From Paenibacillus albus (GTDB taxonomy: Bacteria; Bacillota; Bacilli; Paenibacillales; Paenibacillaceae): 64,000 bases of DNA. The notes beneath the pieces were generated by a model, which saw only the letters and a program-made list of their open reading frames with translations, had not been told where the DNA came from and searched no databases. A program made the translations under genes and the position numbers. The stretch spans positions 3,920,501 to 3,984,500 of the forward strand of contig NZ_CP034437.1 in assembly GCF_003952225.1 (NCBI RefSeq), written 5' to 3'. Shown here one piece after another: positions 52,687 to 61,411 of the stretch. Numbering within the stretch: position 1 is the first letter of the stretch; the number at the start of each line of letters is the position of its first letter.

Positions 52687-52971
52687 ATGATTATTGTAAA
52701 GGTGAAGAATGAAGAGCGTACTTTCACGATTCCTGTTCCTTATATTGTATTGCGATTGGGGACCGTTATCCTAACTTCTAGATTAGTCCATCGCAAATTT
52801 AGGGATTGGGTGAAGAAGCACGACAAGATTGAGCCGGTGCTGCTGCTTCTCGAAAACCGTGGCACGAAGCATGCAATCAAGCACCTCATTAGGGAGATGC
52901 GACGTTGCAAAGGTACGATCCTAGTCGATGTCCATTCTCAAGATGGCACTGAAGTGTTGATCAGATTGTAA
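52687..52971 (+). CDS. Small protein of unknown function in the DUF2089 operon
   Basis: 94 residues, 6 bp after the previous stop. AAAGGGTCATG gives a weak ribosome site near its ATG, consistent with translational coupling. N-terminal FTIPVPYIVLRLGTVIL is hydrophobic but too short and polar-flanked to be a clear membrane helix; the rest is basic with KKHDKIEPVLLLLENRG. No family recognised. A terminator follows. Confidence 0.55.
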   Translation: MIIVKVKNEERTFTIPVPYIVLRLGTVILTSRLVHRKFRDWVKKHDKIEPVLLLLENRGTKHAIKHLIREMRRCKGTILVDVHSQDGTEVLIRL

Positions 52972-52978
52972 GTCGAGG

Positions 52979-53005
52979 AAGTCCGCTTAATCGCGGACTT
53001 TTTTC
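52979..53005 (+). terminator. Intrinsic terminator of the DUF2089 operon
   Basis: AAGTCCGC, loop TTAATC, GCGGACTT, then T4. Confidence 0.8.
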
Positions 53006-53113
53006 GTTTGTAAACAGAGGCTTCGTAAATAACGAGCAGGAAAGTTTACGTTTGTTGAAGAACTTGTTCATTATCGACGTACGTAATATCAAGTGTAGAG
53101 AGGAGCACATCAA

Positions 53114-53455
53114 ATGAACCAAGAAGTTACCGATTTTATCGAGAACGTCAAAGAATCTTGGCAAGCCCAATTGTGCCAGGAGCTGCGCCAAGTCGTTCAC
53201 AATGCGATTCCCAATGTACAAGAACGTATACAATACAAAAAGCCTCATTTTCTGCTGAACAAGAAATATGCTGCGGTGATCTCGACTTCCAAGGATGCCG
53301 TAAGCTTCACGATCTTCAACGCTGCCGAGCTCGAGCTCCCTGATGTTCTGTTCGAAGGTCCACCAGAACGCAAGACAATTAAGTTCCGCAGTGGTGGGCA
53401 TATTGATGAAGGAACACTAACGCAATTGGTCAGTCAAGCCGCTAGTACGCTGTAA
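53114..53455 (+). CDS. DUF1801 (YdhG-like) protein
   Basis: 113 residues with GAGAGGAG before the ATG. The order VHNAIPNVQERIQYKKPHF, KYAAVISTSKDAVSFTIF and TIKFRSGGHIDEG matches DUF1801/YdhG proteins, related to iron-binding frataxin-like folds. Function is not established. Single gene. Confidence 0.75.
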   Translation: MNQEVTDFIENVKESWQAQLCQELRQVVHNAIPNVQERIQYKKPHFLLNKKYAAVISTSKDAVSFTIFNAAELELPDVLFEGPPERKTIKFRSGGHIDEGTLTQLVSQAASTL

Positions 53456-53571
53456 CTATACATAAGGTTAGCTGCTGACAAATTATTCACTTCTTTCAAA
53501 TCTTTAGCTAACAGCCTATAATGAGAGACGTCAAACCAAGTCCAATCGGCGAGAGTGAGGCGGCAAGCAAG

Positions 53572-54468
53572 ATGGAGAAGAGGCAGTACGGTAGAACGGA
53601 CATGAACGTGAGTATTCTTGGTTTCGGTGGTGCAGAGATCGGCTTCGAGGGTGTAAGCGTCGAACAGGCGGACAAGCTGCTCGGCAGCGCGCTCGACGCG
53701 GGGCTGAACGTCATCGACACGGCGGAATGTTACGCGACGAGCGAAGAACTAATCGGCAAGACGATCTCGAAGCGGCGCGGAGATTATTATTTGTTCACCA
53801 AATGCGGGCACGCGTCCGGCTTCGACCAGTCCGATTGGGATCCGGCCATGCTGGAGGCAAGTATCGACCGCAGCTTGAAGCGATTGCAGACGGACTACGT
53901 CGATATCGTGCATCTGCACGGTTGTTCCGAGGAGCTGCTGCGCCAAGGGGACGTCATTGATGTGTTGAAACGAGCGCAAGAGAAAGGCAAGACACGCTAT
54001 ATCGGCTACAGCGGTGATCACAAAGCCGCGCTCTATGCCGTTCAATGCGGCGCGTTCGATTCCCTCGAGACGTCGGTCAACATCGCCGACCAAGAGGCGA
54101 TAACGCTGACGATTCCGGAGGCTCAGCGGCGAGGCATTGGCGTCGTCGCGAAACGTCCAATCGCGAACGCGGCGTGGAAGACTGGTGAGAAGCCGGTATC
54201 CGGCTATCATCACACGTATTGGAATCGGCTGCAGGAGCTCGGCTACGACTTCCTCCAAGAAGAGCTGAACGAATCGATCGGCACCGCGCTTCGCTTCACG
54301 CTTTCCGTACCAGGCGTGAACGCTGCAATCGTCGGCACGACGAAGCCGGCCCGCTGGTCGGAGAATGCTCATCTGCTAGCGCAGGGCTTGCTGACTGCGG
54401 AACGATACGAGGCGATTCGCTCGCAGTGGAAGACGAAAGCGCTGAGCGATTGGATCGGTCAAGGCTAA
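53572..54468 (+). CDS. Aldo/keto reductase
   Basis: About 298 residues from ATG 53572, where the family normally begins (MEKRQYGRTDMNVSILGFGGAE); an ATG at 53521 would add 17 residues without a ribosome site. Asp-Tyr of the tetrad are in VIDTAECYATSEE, Lys in FTKCGHASG, and His in DIVHLHGCSEE. The GC content and codon use are higher than in the neighbours, with a long spurious frame on the other strand, so the gene could be a more recent arrival. Single gene. Confidence 0.85.
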   Translation: MEKRQYGRTDMNVSILGFGGAEIGFEGVSVEQADKLLGSALDAGLNVIDTAECYATSEELIGKTISKRRGDYYLFTKCGHASGFDQSDWDPAMLEASIDRSLKRLQTDYVDIVHLHGCSEELLRQGDVIDVLKRAQEKGKTRYIGYSGDHKAALYAVQCGAFDSLETSVNIADQEAITLTIPEAQRRGIGVVAKRPIANAAWKTGEKPVSGYHHTYWNRLQELGYDFLQEELNESIGTALRFTLSVPGVNAAIVGTTKPARWSENAHLLAQGLLTAERYEAIRSQWKTKALSDWIGQG

Positions 54469-54486
54469 GAATTCTTCTTTTAACGC

Positions 54487-54525
54487 AAAAGTGGTGCAGA
54501 GTCTCAGCTCTGCACCACTTTTTTT
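54487..54525. terminator. Bidirectional terminator
   Basis: AAAAGTGGTGCAGAG, loop TCTCAG, CTCTGCACCACTTTT is a perfect 15-bp stem between convergent genes. Confidence 0.9.
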
Positions 54526-54532
54526 GTGCTTG

Positions 54533-55165
54533 TTACGTGTTCGCTTTGGCAGCATAAACGTTGATGTGGTCAATATGGGCTACTTTGCCTTTGGCTACTG
54601 TGCTTGGGCCGACGAATTTCAGTTCGTAGGCTTTAGCAGGACTATATACATAAATTTTGTCTGTACCGCTGAAGCGGACTTCTTTAGGCTTGCCCAAGGT
54701 TTGGATGACGGAGGCGAACGTCAGCGATTTAACGCCTACAGTCTGGTCGATGGACTGTCCGAAGTTGCGCAGATCATAGATGACACCGGATTTGTTGATT
54801 CCGAAGCCGTAAGCGCCTTGTCCCATGCCGAAGTTGTACAATTCGTAATGGTTGCCCTTCAGCTTGCCGCCAACTTCCGGTTCGCCCCATTTGTAATGAA
54901 CAGCCGAGATCGGCGTTTTGCCTGCGATAGCGTTTAGTCCTGGAATTTTACCAACACTTGCAAGCTTGTAGATGGTATTGATATATGTGCTGCCCTTCTG
55001 CGCGCTTAAACTTTGAGCTGCAGACGCAGTTGGAGTTGCTGTTGGAGTCGCTATTGGAGTTGCTGATGCCGCATGTACATTCGGGCTGGATGTAGCCGCA
55101 ATCGTACTTACCGCAATCAAACCTGCCAAAGCGATCTTATTTACTAATTTGGATTTGTTATTCAT
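54533..55165 (-). CDS. Secreted YjgB-like DUF4309 protein
   Basis: 210 residues with a signal peptide (KSKLVNKIALAGLIAVSTIAAT, cleavage after VHA), then a Thr/Pro/Ala-rich linker. The mature domain carries INTIYKLASVGKIPGLN, VHYKWGEPEV, YGFGINKSGVIYDLRNF and TFASVIQTLGKPKEVRF, the DUF4309 pattern of B. subtilis YjgB. Role unknown. The upstream region (55250-55293) has four 11-bp direct repeats of a response-regulator type, suggesting control by phosphate or envelope stress. Confidence 0.8.
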   Translation of the reverse strand: MNNKSKLVNKIALAGLIAVSTIAATSSPNVHAASATPIATPTATPTASAAQSLSAQKGSTYINTIYKLASVGKIPGLNAIAGKTPISAVHYKWGEPEVGGKLKGNHYELYNFGMGQGAYGFGINKSGVIYDLRNFGQSIDQTVGVKSLTFASVIQTLGKPKEVRFSGTDKIYVYSPAKAYELKFVGPSTVAKGKVAHIDHINVYAAKANT

Positions 55166-55249
55166 TATTCATTCACCTCTTCTGTTTTGTGGAGACATTG
55201 GGGACGGTTAACTTACAACTTCATAGTAACTAACCTTGTCTCAGAAGGA

Positions 55250-55293
55250 ATGACAGAATGGTAACGAAATAGTTACAAGTCGGTAACAAGCAA
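55250..55293. promoter_or_regulatory. Four 11-bp direct repeats (PhoP/OmpR-type operator)
   Basis: Units at 55250, 55261, 55272 and 55283 read ATGACAG, GTAACGA, GTTACAA and GTAACAA, all at 11-bp spacing. On the minus strand this gives CTGTCAT and TTGTTAC repeats, like Pho boxes. A -10 candidate TACTAT (55229-55224) lies 20 bp downstream toward the YjgB-like gene. Confidence 0.5.
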
Positions 55294-55313
55294 CTTTGAT
55301 TACACCTGCTCTC

Positions 55314-56408
55314 TTAGACTGGTCGTCTTCCGGCGCCGCGTATACTTCCGATCATCCATAGTAGTAAAGGAATGACAATGTACACAAAAGGGTAGAGGCC
55401 GCAAATGAGGTAAAGGCTTTTAAACATATGGGTAATCCGTATATGGTGCGAACAATAGATTACAATCGCGAGCCAGATAATTGTCATTACACAAGCGATT
55501 AGCTTCCAATTCTTAAAGCCGGTCCATTCGGATAATCCATAGCTAAGAATGAACAGGTATACGGATAATTTAATAAAGTTACCGAACATCCAGAAGGTGA
55601 CGTAAAACGAATCGATGTTTTGAATAAAATTAAGAATGGTAACAAATTTCGTTAGATAGTACGTCGGATGAACCAATTCAGCGGCCATGTTCGGTCCGGT
55701 TACGAATAGGACGACCAAGGTGGTTAATACGGCCCATATCATGGCAACCGCCGTGCCCCAGAGGATCGCGCGCGAGGCAGTTCGTTTGTTCGCGGCGAAG
55801 AAGAACAACATAAGGATGATCGTTGGATCCACCATATAGTTGTACGAATATAAGGTTCCCTTCAAAATGTGAATCCACCCTGAATCCGCATAGATGGGCA
55901 ATATTCGCTTCATATCGATGTATTTGAAGTTAAGGAACAGGTGGGAGTAACAGAATAAGAGAAAGAAAGGGCCAATGACCTCCGCACATCGACTAACTGC
56001 GGTTAATCCGCCTCGATATACCGCATAAGCAGCGAGGAACAACGTACATACGATGAGCACGATAGTAGGTGTGTTATGTAACAGAATCAGGTTTTGAAAT
56101 TCGACCATGGCCGTTGTTAACATCGATAACTGCCAAAGCCAAAGCAGGAAATAAACGATGGCAAGCGTTTTGCCAAGAAAAGTGCCTAATAGGTCTTTCA
56201 TGAAGGATACTAATGTTTTATCCTTATTCTGCATGCATACCCGGAGCATGAGCCATGTGGTGGCCATCATGATCATGCCTCCAAGCAGCATGGAAATCCA
56301 ACAATCCTGTCTTGATTCTGCCACGGCTAATCGGATTGGGAGGTAGGAGCTCACGATAATGGAAGAAATGCTAACCATCCAGAACATAGGGTAACTGCCT
56401 ATCTTCAT
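55314..56408 (-). CDS. Spore germinant receptor permease subunit B (GerKB/GerAB type)
   Basis: 364 residues with ten predicted membrane helices, an amino-acid-permease-like protein. Family features are YPMFWMVSISSIIVSSYLPIRLA at the start, HPTYYLTKFVTILNFIQNIDSFYVTFWMFG, and a C-terminal basic tail. The B subunit binds the germinant in the inner spore membrane. Third in the operon (order A, C, B, as in the gerK operon). Confidence 0.85.
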   Translation of the reverse strand: MKIGSYPMFWMVSISSIIVSSYLPIRLAVAESRQDCWISMLLGGMIMMATTWLMLRVCMQNKDKTLVSFMKDLLGTFLGKTLAIVYFLLWLWQLSMLTTAMVEFQNLILLHNTPTIVLIVCTLFLAAYAVYRGGLTAVSRCAEVIGPFFLLFCYSHLFLNFKYIDMKRILPIYADSGWIHILKGTLYSYNYMVDPTIILMLFFFAANKRTASRAILWGTAVAMIWAVLTTLVVLFVTGPNMAAELVHPTYYLTKFVTILNFIQNIDSFYVTFWMFGNFIKLSVYLFILSYGLSEWTGFKNWKLIACVMTIIWLAIVIYCSHHIRITHMFKSLYLICGLYPFVYIVIPLLLWMIGSIRGAGRRPV

Positions 56409-56429
56409 CTCCTAAACACCTCCGATTGA

Positions 56430-57590
56430 TTACAACTTTCCGATCATCCCAATGGATTTGAAATCAATATTCACTTTAACTTTAACGTCAATGTCTTTGA
56501 AATGCTGCTCCCATTCCGTTTTGTGCGACTTCCACCAATAAGGATATTTGCGATGAAGGAATTCCCCAATGCCGAATATGTCTTCACCCCAACTCTGAAC
56601 TTTATCCATTGTCTGCTGCAATTCCTTCTCTAATTGCTCGTCCATGTAGTTCTGGATGACAATCACGTTATTGACATCTGAGAGGTTTAATGGAGTCGTA
56701 TTCTCAAGAAGGTAAGCTTGTGCCTTTACGCTCATTACAACCTGTTTCTTGTCAGCGCCATCTACACTTGTTGCATGGACTCGGCGTTTGAGATGGGTCA
56801 ATCGAAAAGATAAGTAGCTTTTGCCGTCCTTCCATGGAATGGTTACGCCTTGAACCGTTTCATTACCCGACATCCAGCCTGCCCTTCCGCCTTCGACATC
56901 GTCCAATATGCCTCTGACTTTGAGCTGCTTGTCCAAGACAGCGTACTTGGACACAATCATATTCGTGTTCATGATCTTGCTGTTGTTCTTGGGCTGTTTT
57001 ATTTGAATGACCGGCAGCATAGATCGAATGCCATCCGTGAGACTTTCAATAATGAGTGTCCTTGAAGAGAAGCTCCTTATTGCATTCGTATGTAGTTTCT
57101 TGTCTTCACCAATGCTGGAGAGTGGTTCCATCGGATGCTTCATCTTCAGGAATTGCTTTGCGCTGCTTCCTTTAATCAGAACGATAATATCTCTCAAGCT
57201 ATTCGCTGGATCTCTGCCAAGCTTATCAAATATTTTCCTTACATCGTTCTTATTGAAAAACTCTTCGCTTATCGCAATTAAGATACGATGGTTCATCATT
57301 AATCTCCGGGATGTTTCTCTTTGGATTTTTTGCTGCGCTTCAAAGATATCCTTGCCTTTGGCCGACAGGATAATATAATTATTAGAACCGCTGAAGCTTC
57401 CGCCTTTACTCGGTGTTTGAGAAGTGATTACGATTTGTTGGCTTATCTCCATCTCCCCATTATCCGCACAATCAATCGCCGTCCCAATTACAAAAGCCAG
57501 TTGATTCGGTTCGTCAAAATCCGTACAGCCAGAGGAAACCGATAGAACTATGAAAGAAATGCAGGTTATGATCACCAGCTTGACCATCAC
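56430..57590 (-). CDS. Spore germinant receptor lipoprotein subunit C (GerKC/GerAC type)
   Basis: 386 residues. Signal peptide with lipobox SVSSGC (Cys near residue 22). The three GerAC domains can be followed: DEPNQLAFVIGTAIDC, RRLMMNHRILIAISEEF, DPANSLRDIIVLIKG, and SYLSFRLTHLKRRVHA, ending in a helix KLQTMDKVQSWGEDIFGIGE-type region. Its start overlaps the A subunit stop by 4 bp, and the B gene follows after 21 bp. Confidence 0.85.
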   Translation of the reverse strand: MMVKLVIITCISFIVLSVSSGCTDFDEPNQLAFVIGTAIDCADNGEMEISQQIVITSQTPSKGGSFSGSNNYIILSAKGKDIFEAQQKIQRETSRRLMMNHRILIAISEEFFNKNDVRKIFDKLGRDPANSLRDIIVLIKGSSAKQFLKMKHPMEPLSSIGEDKKLHTNAIRSFSSRTLIIESLTDGIRSMLPVIQIKQPKNNSKIMNTNMIVSKYAVLDKQLKVRGILDDVEGGRAGWMSGNETVQGVTIPWKDGKSYLSFRLTHLKRRVHATSVDGADKKQVVMSVKAQAYLLENTTPLNLSDVNNVIVIQNYMDEQLEKELQQTMDKVQSWGEDIFGIGEFLHRKYPYWWKSHKTEWEQHFKDIDVKVKVNIDFKSIGMIGKL

Positions 57591-59032
57591 TGACGCCCTT
57601 TCTTATCGCGACCGTTCTTCATCCAGAATGGATAACGAATAATCATGTCTTTGATCCGTTTACTATCGAACGGGGCCACAGGACTCATATACGGGGTTCC
57701 GAATGACTCGAGCATCACCAGATTGATGAGCAAGAAGATGATGCCGAACGTAAAACCGACAAAACCGAGCAAGCTGGATATGAGCATCAGCAAGTATCTG
57801 ATTATGCGAAATGGAAGGGTGGAGCTGTATTTCGGAATCGTATACGCTGCAACGCCCGTCAAGGATATGACGATGATAATAGGCGTAGAAATGATTCCGG
57901 CTTCAACCGCGGCTTGTCCGATAATGAGTGCTCCAATAATGCTAATGATCGGTCCGAGTTGAGTGGGAAGATGAACGCCAGCCTCTTGTAATCCGTCGAA
58001 GATGACCATCATCAGTAACATTTCAATGACGGTTGGAAAAGGCGAGCTTTCCCTAGCCGTCGCAATGCCAAGCATTAGATTCACAGGGACCATCTCCGAA
58101 TGAAACGTCGAGAGAGCAACATAGATCGCAGGCAAGGAAAATGCAATAAAAGCCATGAGATAGCGGATCATACGCATGCAAATGACGAATACGAATCTTT
58201 CGAAATAGTCGTCCGCGGATTGAAGCCCCGACCAGAACGTAATCGGAAGAACAAGCGCAAAGGGTGTTCCGTTCGTAATAAGCGCGATCTTTCCCTCTAA
58301 TAAACTAGCGGTCACGATATCCGGACGCTCGGTGTTCATGATTTGCGGAAACATGGAGTAGGAGTTGTTCTCCAGCCATTCCTCGATATAAGAAGAATCA
58401 ATGACGCCATCTAGCTCGATCTTACCTAGTTTCTCTCGGACTTCCGTTAATACCTTCTCATCTGCAATGCCTTTCATGTATGTCAGTACAACTTCGGTTT
58501 GCGTGTATTTGCCTATCGTATAAGATTCCATTTTTAACTGCTGATGCACAATTCTACGTCTAATTAATGACGTATTCGTGCGAAGATTCTCGACGAAGCC
58601 TTCCTTGGCACCACGCAAGGTGGATTCTTTCTTCGGCTCTTGAATGCTTCTTTTCTCATATTCTTGAACCTGAGCAATGATTGCAGAAGCCTCGCCATTC
58701 ACCATAATGGCTAGACTGCCTTGCAGGATATGCTGGATCAGATCCTCTTGGCAATCGTCCGTCTTCACACTTGATAACGGAATCCATTCGCGTCTGAACA
58801 TCTCTGTGAGCGACTGGATACGATCCATGCCATGTGGCAGGCCGTTGAATAGGAGGGGCTTCAAGATGTTTTCCTCAACGCCTTGGGTTCGAACCATGCC
58901 ATCCAAATAAACAAGCAGCAGTATCGTTTCATCTTCCAATGTAAAAGTACGGAATACGACATCTGAGCAATTCGTGAATTGTTCTCGTAAGTAAGCTTCA
59001 TTCACGTTGAGATTGCTGCTTATTGAACTCAA
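57587..59032 (-). CDS. Spore germinant receptor subunit A (GerKA/GerAA type)
   Basis: 481 residues from a TTG behind AAGGGAG. The soluble N-terminal half has VFRTFTLEDETILLLVYLDGMV, and the middle PFALVLPITFWSGLQSADDYFERF is the highly conserved GerAA signature. Membrane helices fill the C-terminal part, with PTVIEMLLMMVIFDGLQEAGVHLP, GPIISIIGALIIGQAAVEAG and VSPMIIVI-like segments. It is the first gene of the operon and lies divergent to the acetolactate synthase gene. Sigma-G control is expected in the family; I do not see a clear promoter. Confidence 0.9.
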   Translation of the reverse strand: MSSISSNLNVNEAYLREQFTNCSDVVFRTFTLEDETILLLVYLDGMVRTQGVEENILKPLLFNGLPHGMDRIQSLTEMFRREWIPLSSVKTDDCQEDLIQHILQGSLAIMVNGEASAIIAQVQEYEKRSIQEPKKESTLRGAKEGFVENLRTNTSLIRRRIVHQQLKMESYTIGKYTQTEVVLTYMKGIADEKVLTEVREKLGKIELDGVIDSSYIEEWLENNSYSMFPQIMNTERPDIVTASLLEGKIALITNGTPFALVLPITFWSGLQSADDYFERFVFVICMRMIRYLMAFIAFSLPAIYVALSTFHSEMVPVNLMLGIATARESSPFPTVIEMLLMMVIFDGLQEAGVHLPTQLGPIISIIGALIIGQAAVEAGIISTPIIIVISLTGVAAYTIPKYSSTLPFRIIRYLLMLISSLLGFVGFTFGIIFLLINLVMLESFGTPYMSPVAPFDSKRIKDMIIRYPFWMKNGRDKKGRQ

Positions 59033-59119
59033 GTACGATCAACTCCCTTACCCGCTTTCCTAATTATTATGGATAAAGGCTTCTTCGCTTATGCAGATTT
59101 TGGCAATGATTGATCGTGT

Positions 59120-59180
59120 CTATCATTCTCATAGGAATAACGATATTGATCAATAATTATGAATTTCATAGAATGAGGCA
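59120..59180 (+). promoter_or_regulatory. LysR-type promoter/operator of the acetolactate synthase operon
   Basis: TTGATC (59146-59151) and TAGAAT (59169-59174) are 17 bp apart. The -35 lies inside palindrome ATTGATCAAT, itself part of AACGATATTGATCAATAATTAT. About 80% of these 61 bp recur at 63116-63175 with the same box positions. Confidence 0.75.
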
Positions 59181-59217
59181 AACATCAGTTAGAGGGCAAG
59201 ATTGGGAGGGGAAAGCA

Positions 59218-60924
59218 ATGAACCATCTTTATAAGAACGATATGGTAACCGGATCAGAGGCGCTTATTCGAAGTTTGCATATTGAAGGCGTGGAATGTGT
59301 ATTTGGGATTCCTGGGGGAAGCGTTTTGAACATCTACGACGCGATTCATGAAGTTCCGGCATTTGAACACATTTTGGCTCGCCATGAGCAAGGGGCCATT
59401 CATGCTGCCGATGGGTATGCGCGCGCTACCGGCAAAGTTGGCGTTTGCTTCGCAACATCTGGGCCAGGGGCGACAAATTTGGTTACGGGTATCGCTACAG
59501 CATACATGGACTCAGTTCCATTAGTTGTCATCACTGGGAATGTCCCGACCGCCTTAATCGGTACGGATGCGTTTCAAGAAGCCGATATTACCGGCATTAC
59601 AATGCCGATCTCGAAGCACAACTTCTTAGTACGGGATGTCTATGAATTGCCAGGAATTATTCATGAGGCGTTCTATATTGCTTCCACTGGACGCAAAGGT
59701 CCTGTTATTTTCGATATTCCTAAGGATGTATCCAGCCAAATGATGATGTTTCAATATCCGCCTGATATTCCTTCCATTCGGGGCTATAAGCCGAACGGAC
59801 AGCCAAGTGAGACACAAATTCAGAAACTACTGCGAGCTATTGAAGAGGCAGAAAGACCCGTCATATTGGCCGGCGGAGGCGTCGTTTATTCCGATGCTTC
59901 CAAGGAATTGCTCGAATTTGCTGAGAAGACGCAGATTCCCGTCACGACAACATTGCTTGGATTAGGCGGCTTTCCAAGCGCGCATGAATTATGGATAGGG
60001 ATGCCAGGCATGCACGGAACGTACACAGCTAATAAAGCACTGCAGAATTGCGATCTTCTCATCAGTATCGGCGCACGCTTCGACGACAGAGTAACGATGA
60101 AGACAAGCGGATTTGCACCGAAAGCGAGGACAATCGCGCATATTGATATCGATCCGGCGGAAATTGGAAAAATCGTCGAAACGGGAATCCCGTGCATCGG
60201 CGATGTGAAGCTCGTGCTTCAACAAGCCAATATAAATGCAAAGCCTGGAAAGTCGGAAGCTTGGATGAATGAAATTCAAGCAAACAAACGAGAATTCCCT
60301 CTTCGTTATGCGGATTCGGACAAGCCTTTGAAGCCGCAATTCGTAATGGAGATGATTAGCGAAACGACGAATGGGGAAGCGATCATTACGACGGACGTCG
60401 GGCAGAATCAAATGTGGGCGGCACAATTCTATCAGTTCAAGCATCCTCGCTCGCTCATTACCTCAGGAGGGCTCGGAACGATGGGCTTTGGATTCCCATC
60501 TGCTATCGGAGCGCAGGTAGGCAACCCTGGCCGACTTGTGGTGTCCGTTAATGGAGATGGCGGGTTTCAAATGTGCGCGCAAGAGCTTGCGATCTGTGCG
60601 ATTCATAACATTCCCGTTAAGATTGTCATCCTTAACAATCAAGTACTAGGCATGATCCGGCAATGGCAGGAGCTTATCTATGATGATCGCTTTAGTCATA
60701 TGGACCTCTCCGGAAGCCCGGATTTCGTAAAGCTGGCTGAAGCATATGGCGTTACCGGGCTCAGGGCAACGAACAAAGAAGAAGCACGCAAGGCATGGCA
60801 GGAAGCAATGGACAACCCTGGTCCTGTACTCATTGATTTTGTCATCAATCAAGATGAGAATGTGTACCCCATGGTTACCCCAGGTTCAACGATCGATGAC
60901 ATGATTATGGGGGATGAAGCATGA
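59218..60924 (+). CDS. ilvB: Acetolactate synthase large subunit (IlvB type)
   Basis: 568 residues from ATG 59218 behind GGGAGGGG; the frame is open further upstream but that would cover the promoter. The TPP-activating Glu is in RHEQGAIHAADGYAR, FAD contacts in GARFDDRV, and the TPP motif GDGGFQMCAQELA to LNNQVLGMIRQWQ. A regulatory small subunit follows with ATGA overlap, which marks the anabolic (AHAS) form rather than AlsS. It condenses two pyruvates, or pyruvate and 2-oxobutyrate, for branched-chain amino acids. No ilvC or leu genes follow, so it may be an additional copy. Confidence 0.9.
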   Translation: MNHLYKNDMVTGSEALIRSLHIEGVECVFGIPGGSVLNIYDAIHEVPAFEHILARHEQGAIHAADGYARATGKVGVCFATSGPGATNLVTGIATAYMDSVPLVVITGNVPTALIGTDAFQEADITGITMPISKHNFLVRDVYELPGIIHEAFYIASTGRKGPVIFDIPKDVSSQMMMFQYPPDIPSIRGYKPNGQPSETQIQKLLRAIEEAERPVILAGGGVVYSDASKELLEFAEKTQIPVTTTLLGLGGFPSAHELWIGMPGMHGTYTANKALQNCDLLISIGARFDDRVTMKTSGFAPKARTIAHIDIDPAEIGKIVETGIPCIGDVKLVLQQANINAKPGKSEAWMNEIQANKREFPLRYADSDKPLKPQFVMEMISETTNGEAIITTDVGQNQMWAAQFYQFKHPRSLITSGGLGTMGFGFPSAIGAQVGNPGRLVVSVNGDGGFQMCAQELAICAIHNIPVKIVILNNQVLGMIRQWQELIYDDRFSHMDLSGSPDFVKLAEAYGVTGLRATNKEEARKAWQEAMDNPGPVLIDFVINQDENVYPMVTPGSTIDDMIMGDEA

Positions 60925-61394
60925 AGCGGCACACGATATCGGTACTTGTAAACGACCATCCTGGAGTTTTGCAGCGAGTCGCGGGGTTATTTGGCCGCCG
61001 CGGATTCAATATTGACAGCATTACCGTAGGCCAGTCCGAGGAAACGGGATTGTCCCGCATGATTATTGCGACCGTCGGCGATGATAAAACTCTTGAGCAA
61101 GTGAAACGGCAGCTTGAGAAGCTCATTGACGTCATTCATGTTATTGAATTAAGTGCGAATCCGCTGGTTGAGAGGGAGCTTGCACTCATAAAAGTAAATT
61201 CGGTCTTTAGCGTCTTACCGACGGTAATCAGTATTGCTAAAGCCTATCGAGCTTCTGTGGTGGATGTTGGAGCGGAGAGCCTGATCATTCAAGTTGTCGG
61301 CAATCAAGATAAAATCAATTCATTGGTCGAGCTTCTAAGACCGTATGGGATTCTGGAACTCACTCGAACGGGCTTAACAGCGATGAATCGTTGA
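60921..61394 (+). CDS. ilvN: Acetolactate synthase small regulatory subunit (IlvN/IlvH type)
   Basis: 157 residues, ATGA overlap with ilvB. The ACT domain is MKRHTISVLVNDHPGVLQRVAGLFGRRGFNIDSI (valine-binding region around NDHPGVL and RGFNI), followed by the ferredoxin-like C-terminal domain with LIKVN and DVGAESLIIQVVG. It gives full activity and valine feedback to the large subunit. Confidence 0.9.
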   Translation: MKRHTISVLVNDHPGVLQRVAGLFGRRGFNIDSITVGQSEETGLSRMIIATVGDDKTLEQVKRQLEKLIDVIHVIELSANPLVERELALIKVNSVFSVLPTVISIAKAYRASVVDVGAESLIIQVVGNQDKINSLVELLRPYGILELTRTGLTAMNR

Positions 61395-61411
61395 AAGGAA
61401 CGTATGCTGGC

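Noticed and set aside
53749-54372. 207-codon minus-strand frame opposite the aldo/keto reductase
   Set aside because: Arises from GC-rich codons of the sense gene; no ribosome site and no domain.
55314-59032. Unusual gene order A-C-B in the germination operon
   Set aside because: This order is the normal order of the gerK operon of B. subtilis, so it is not notable.
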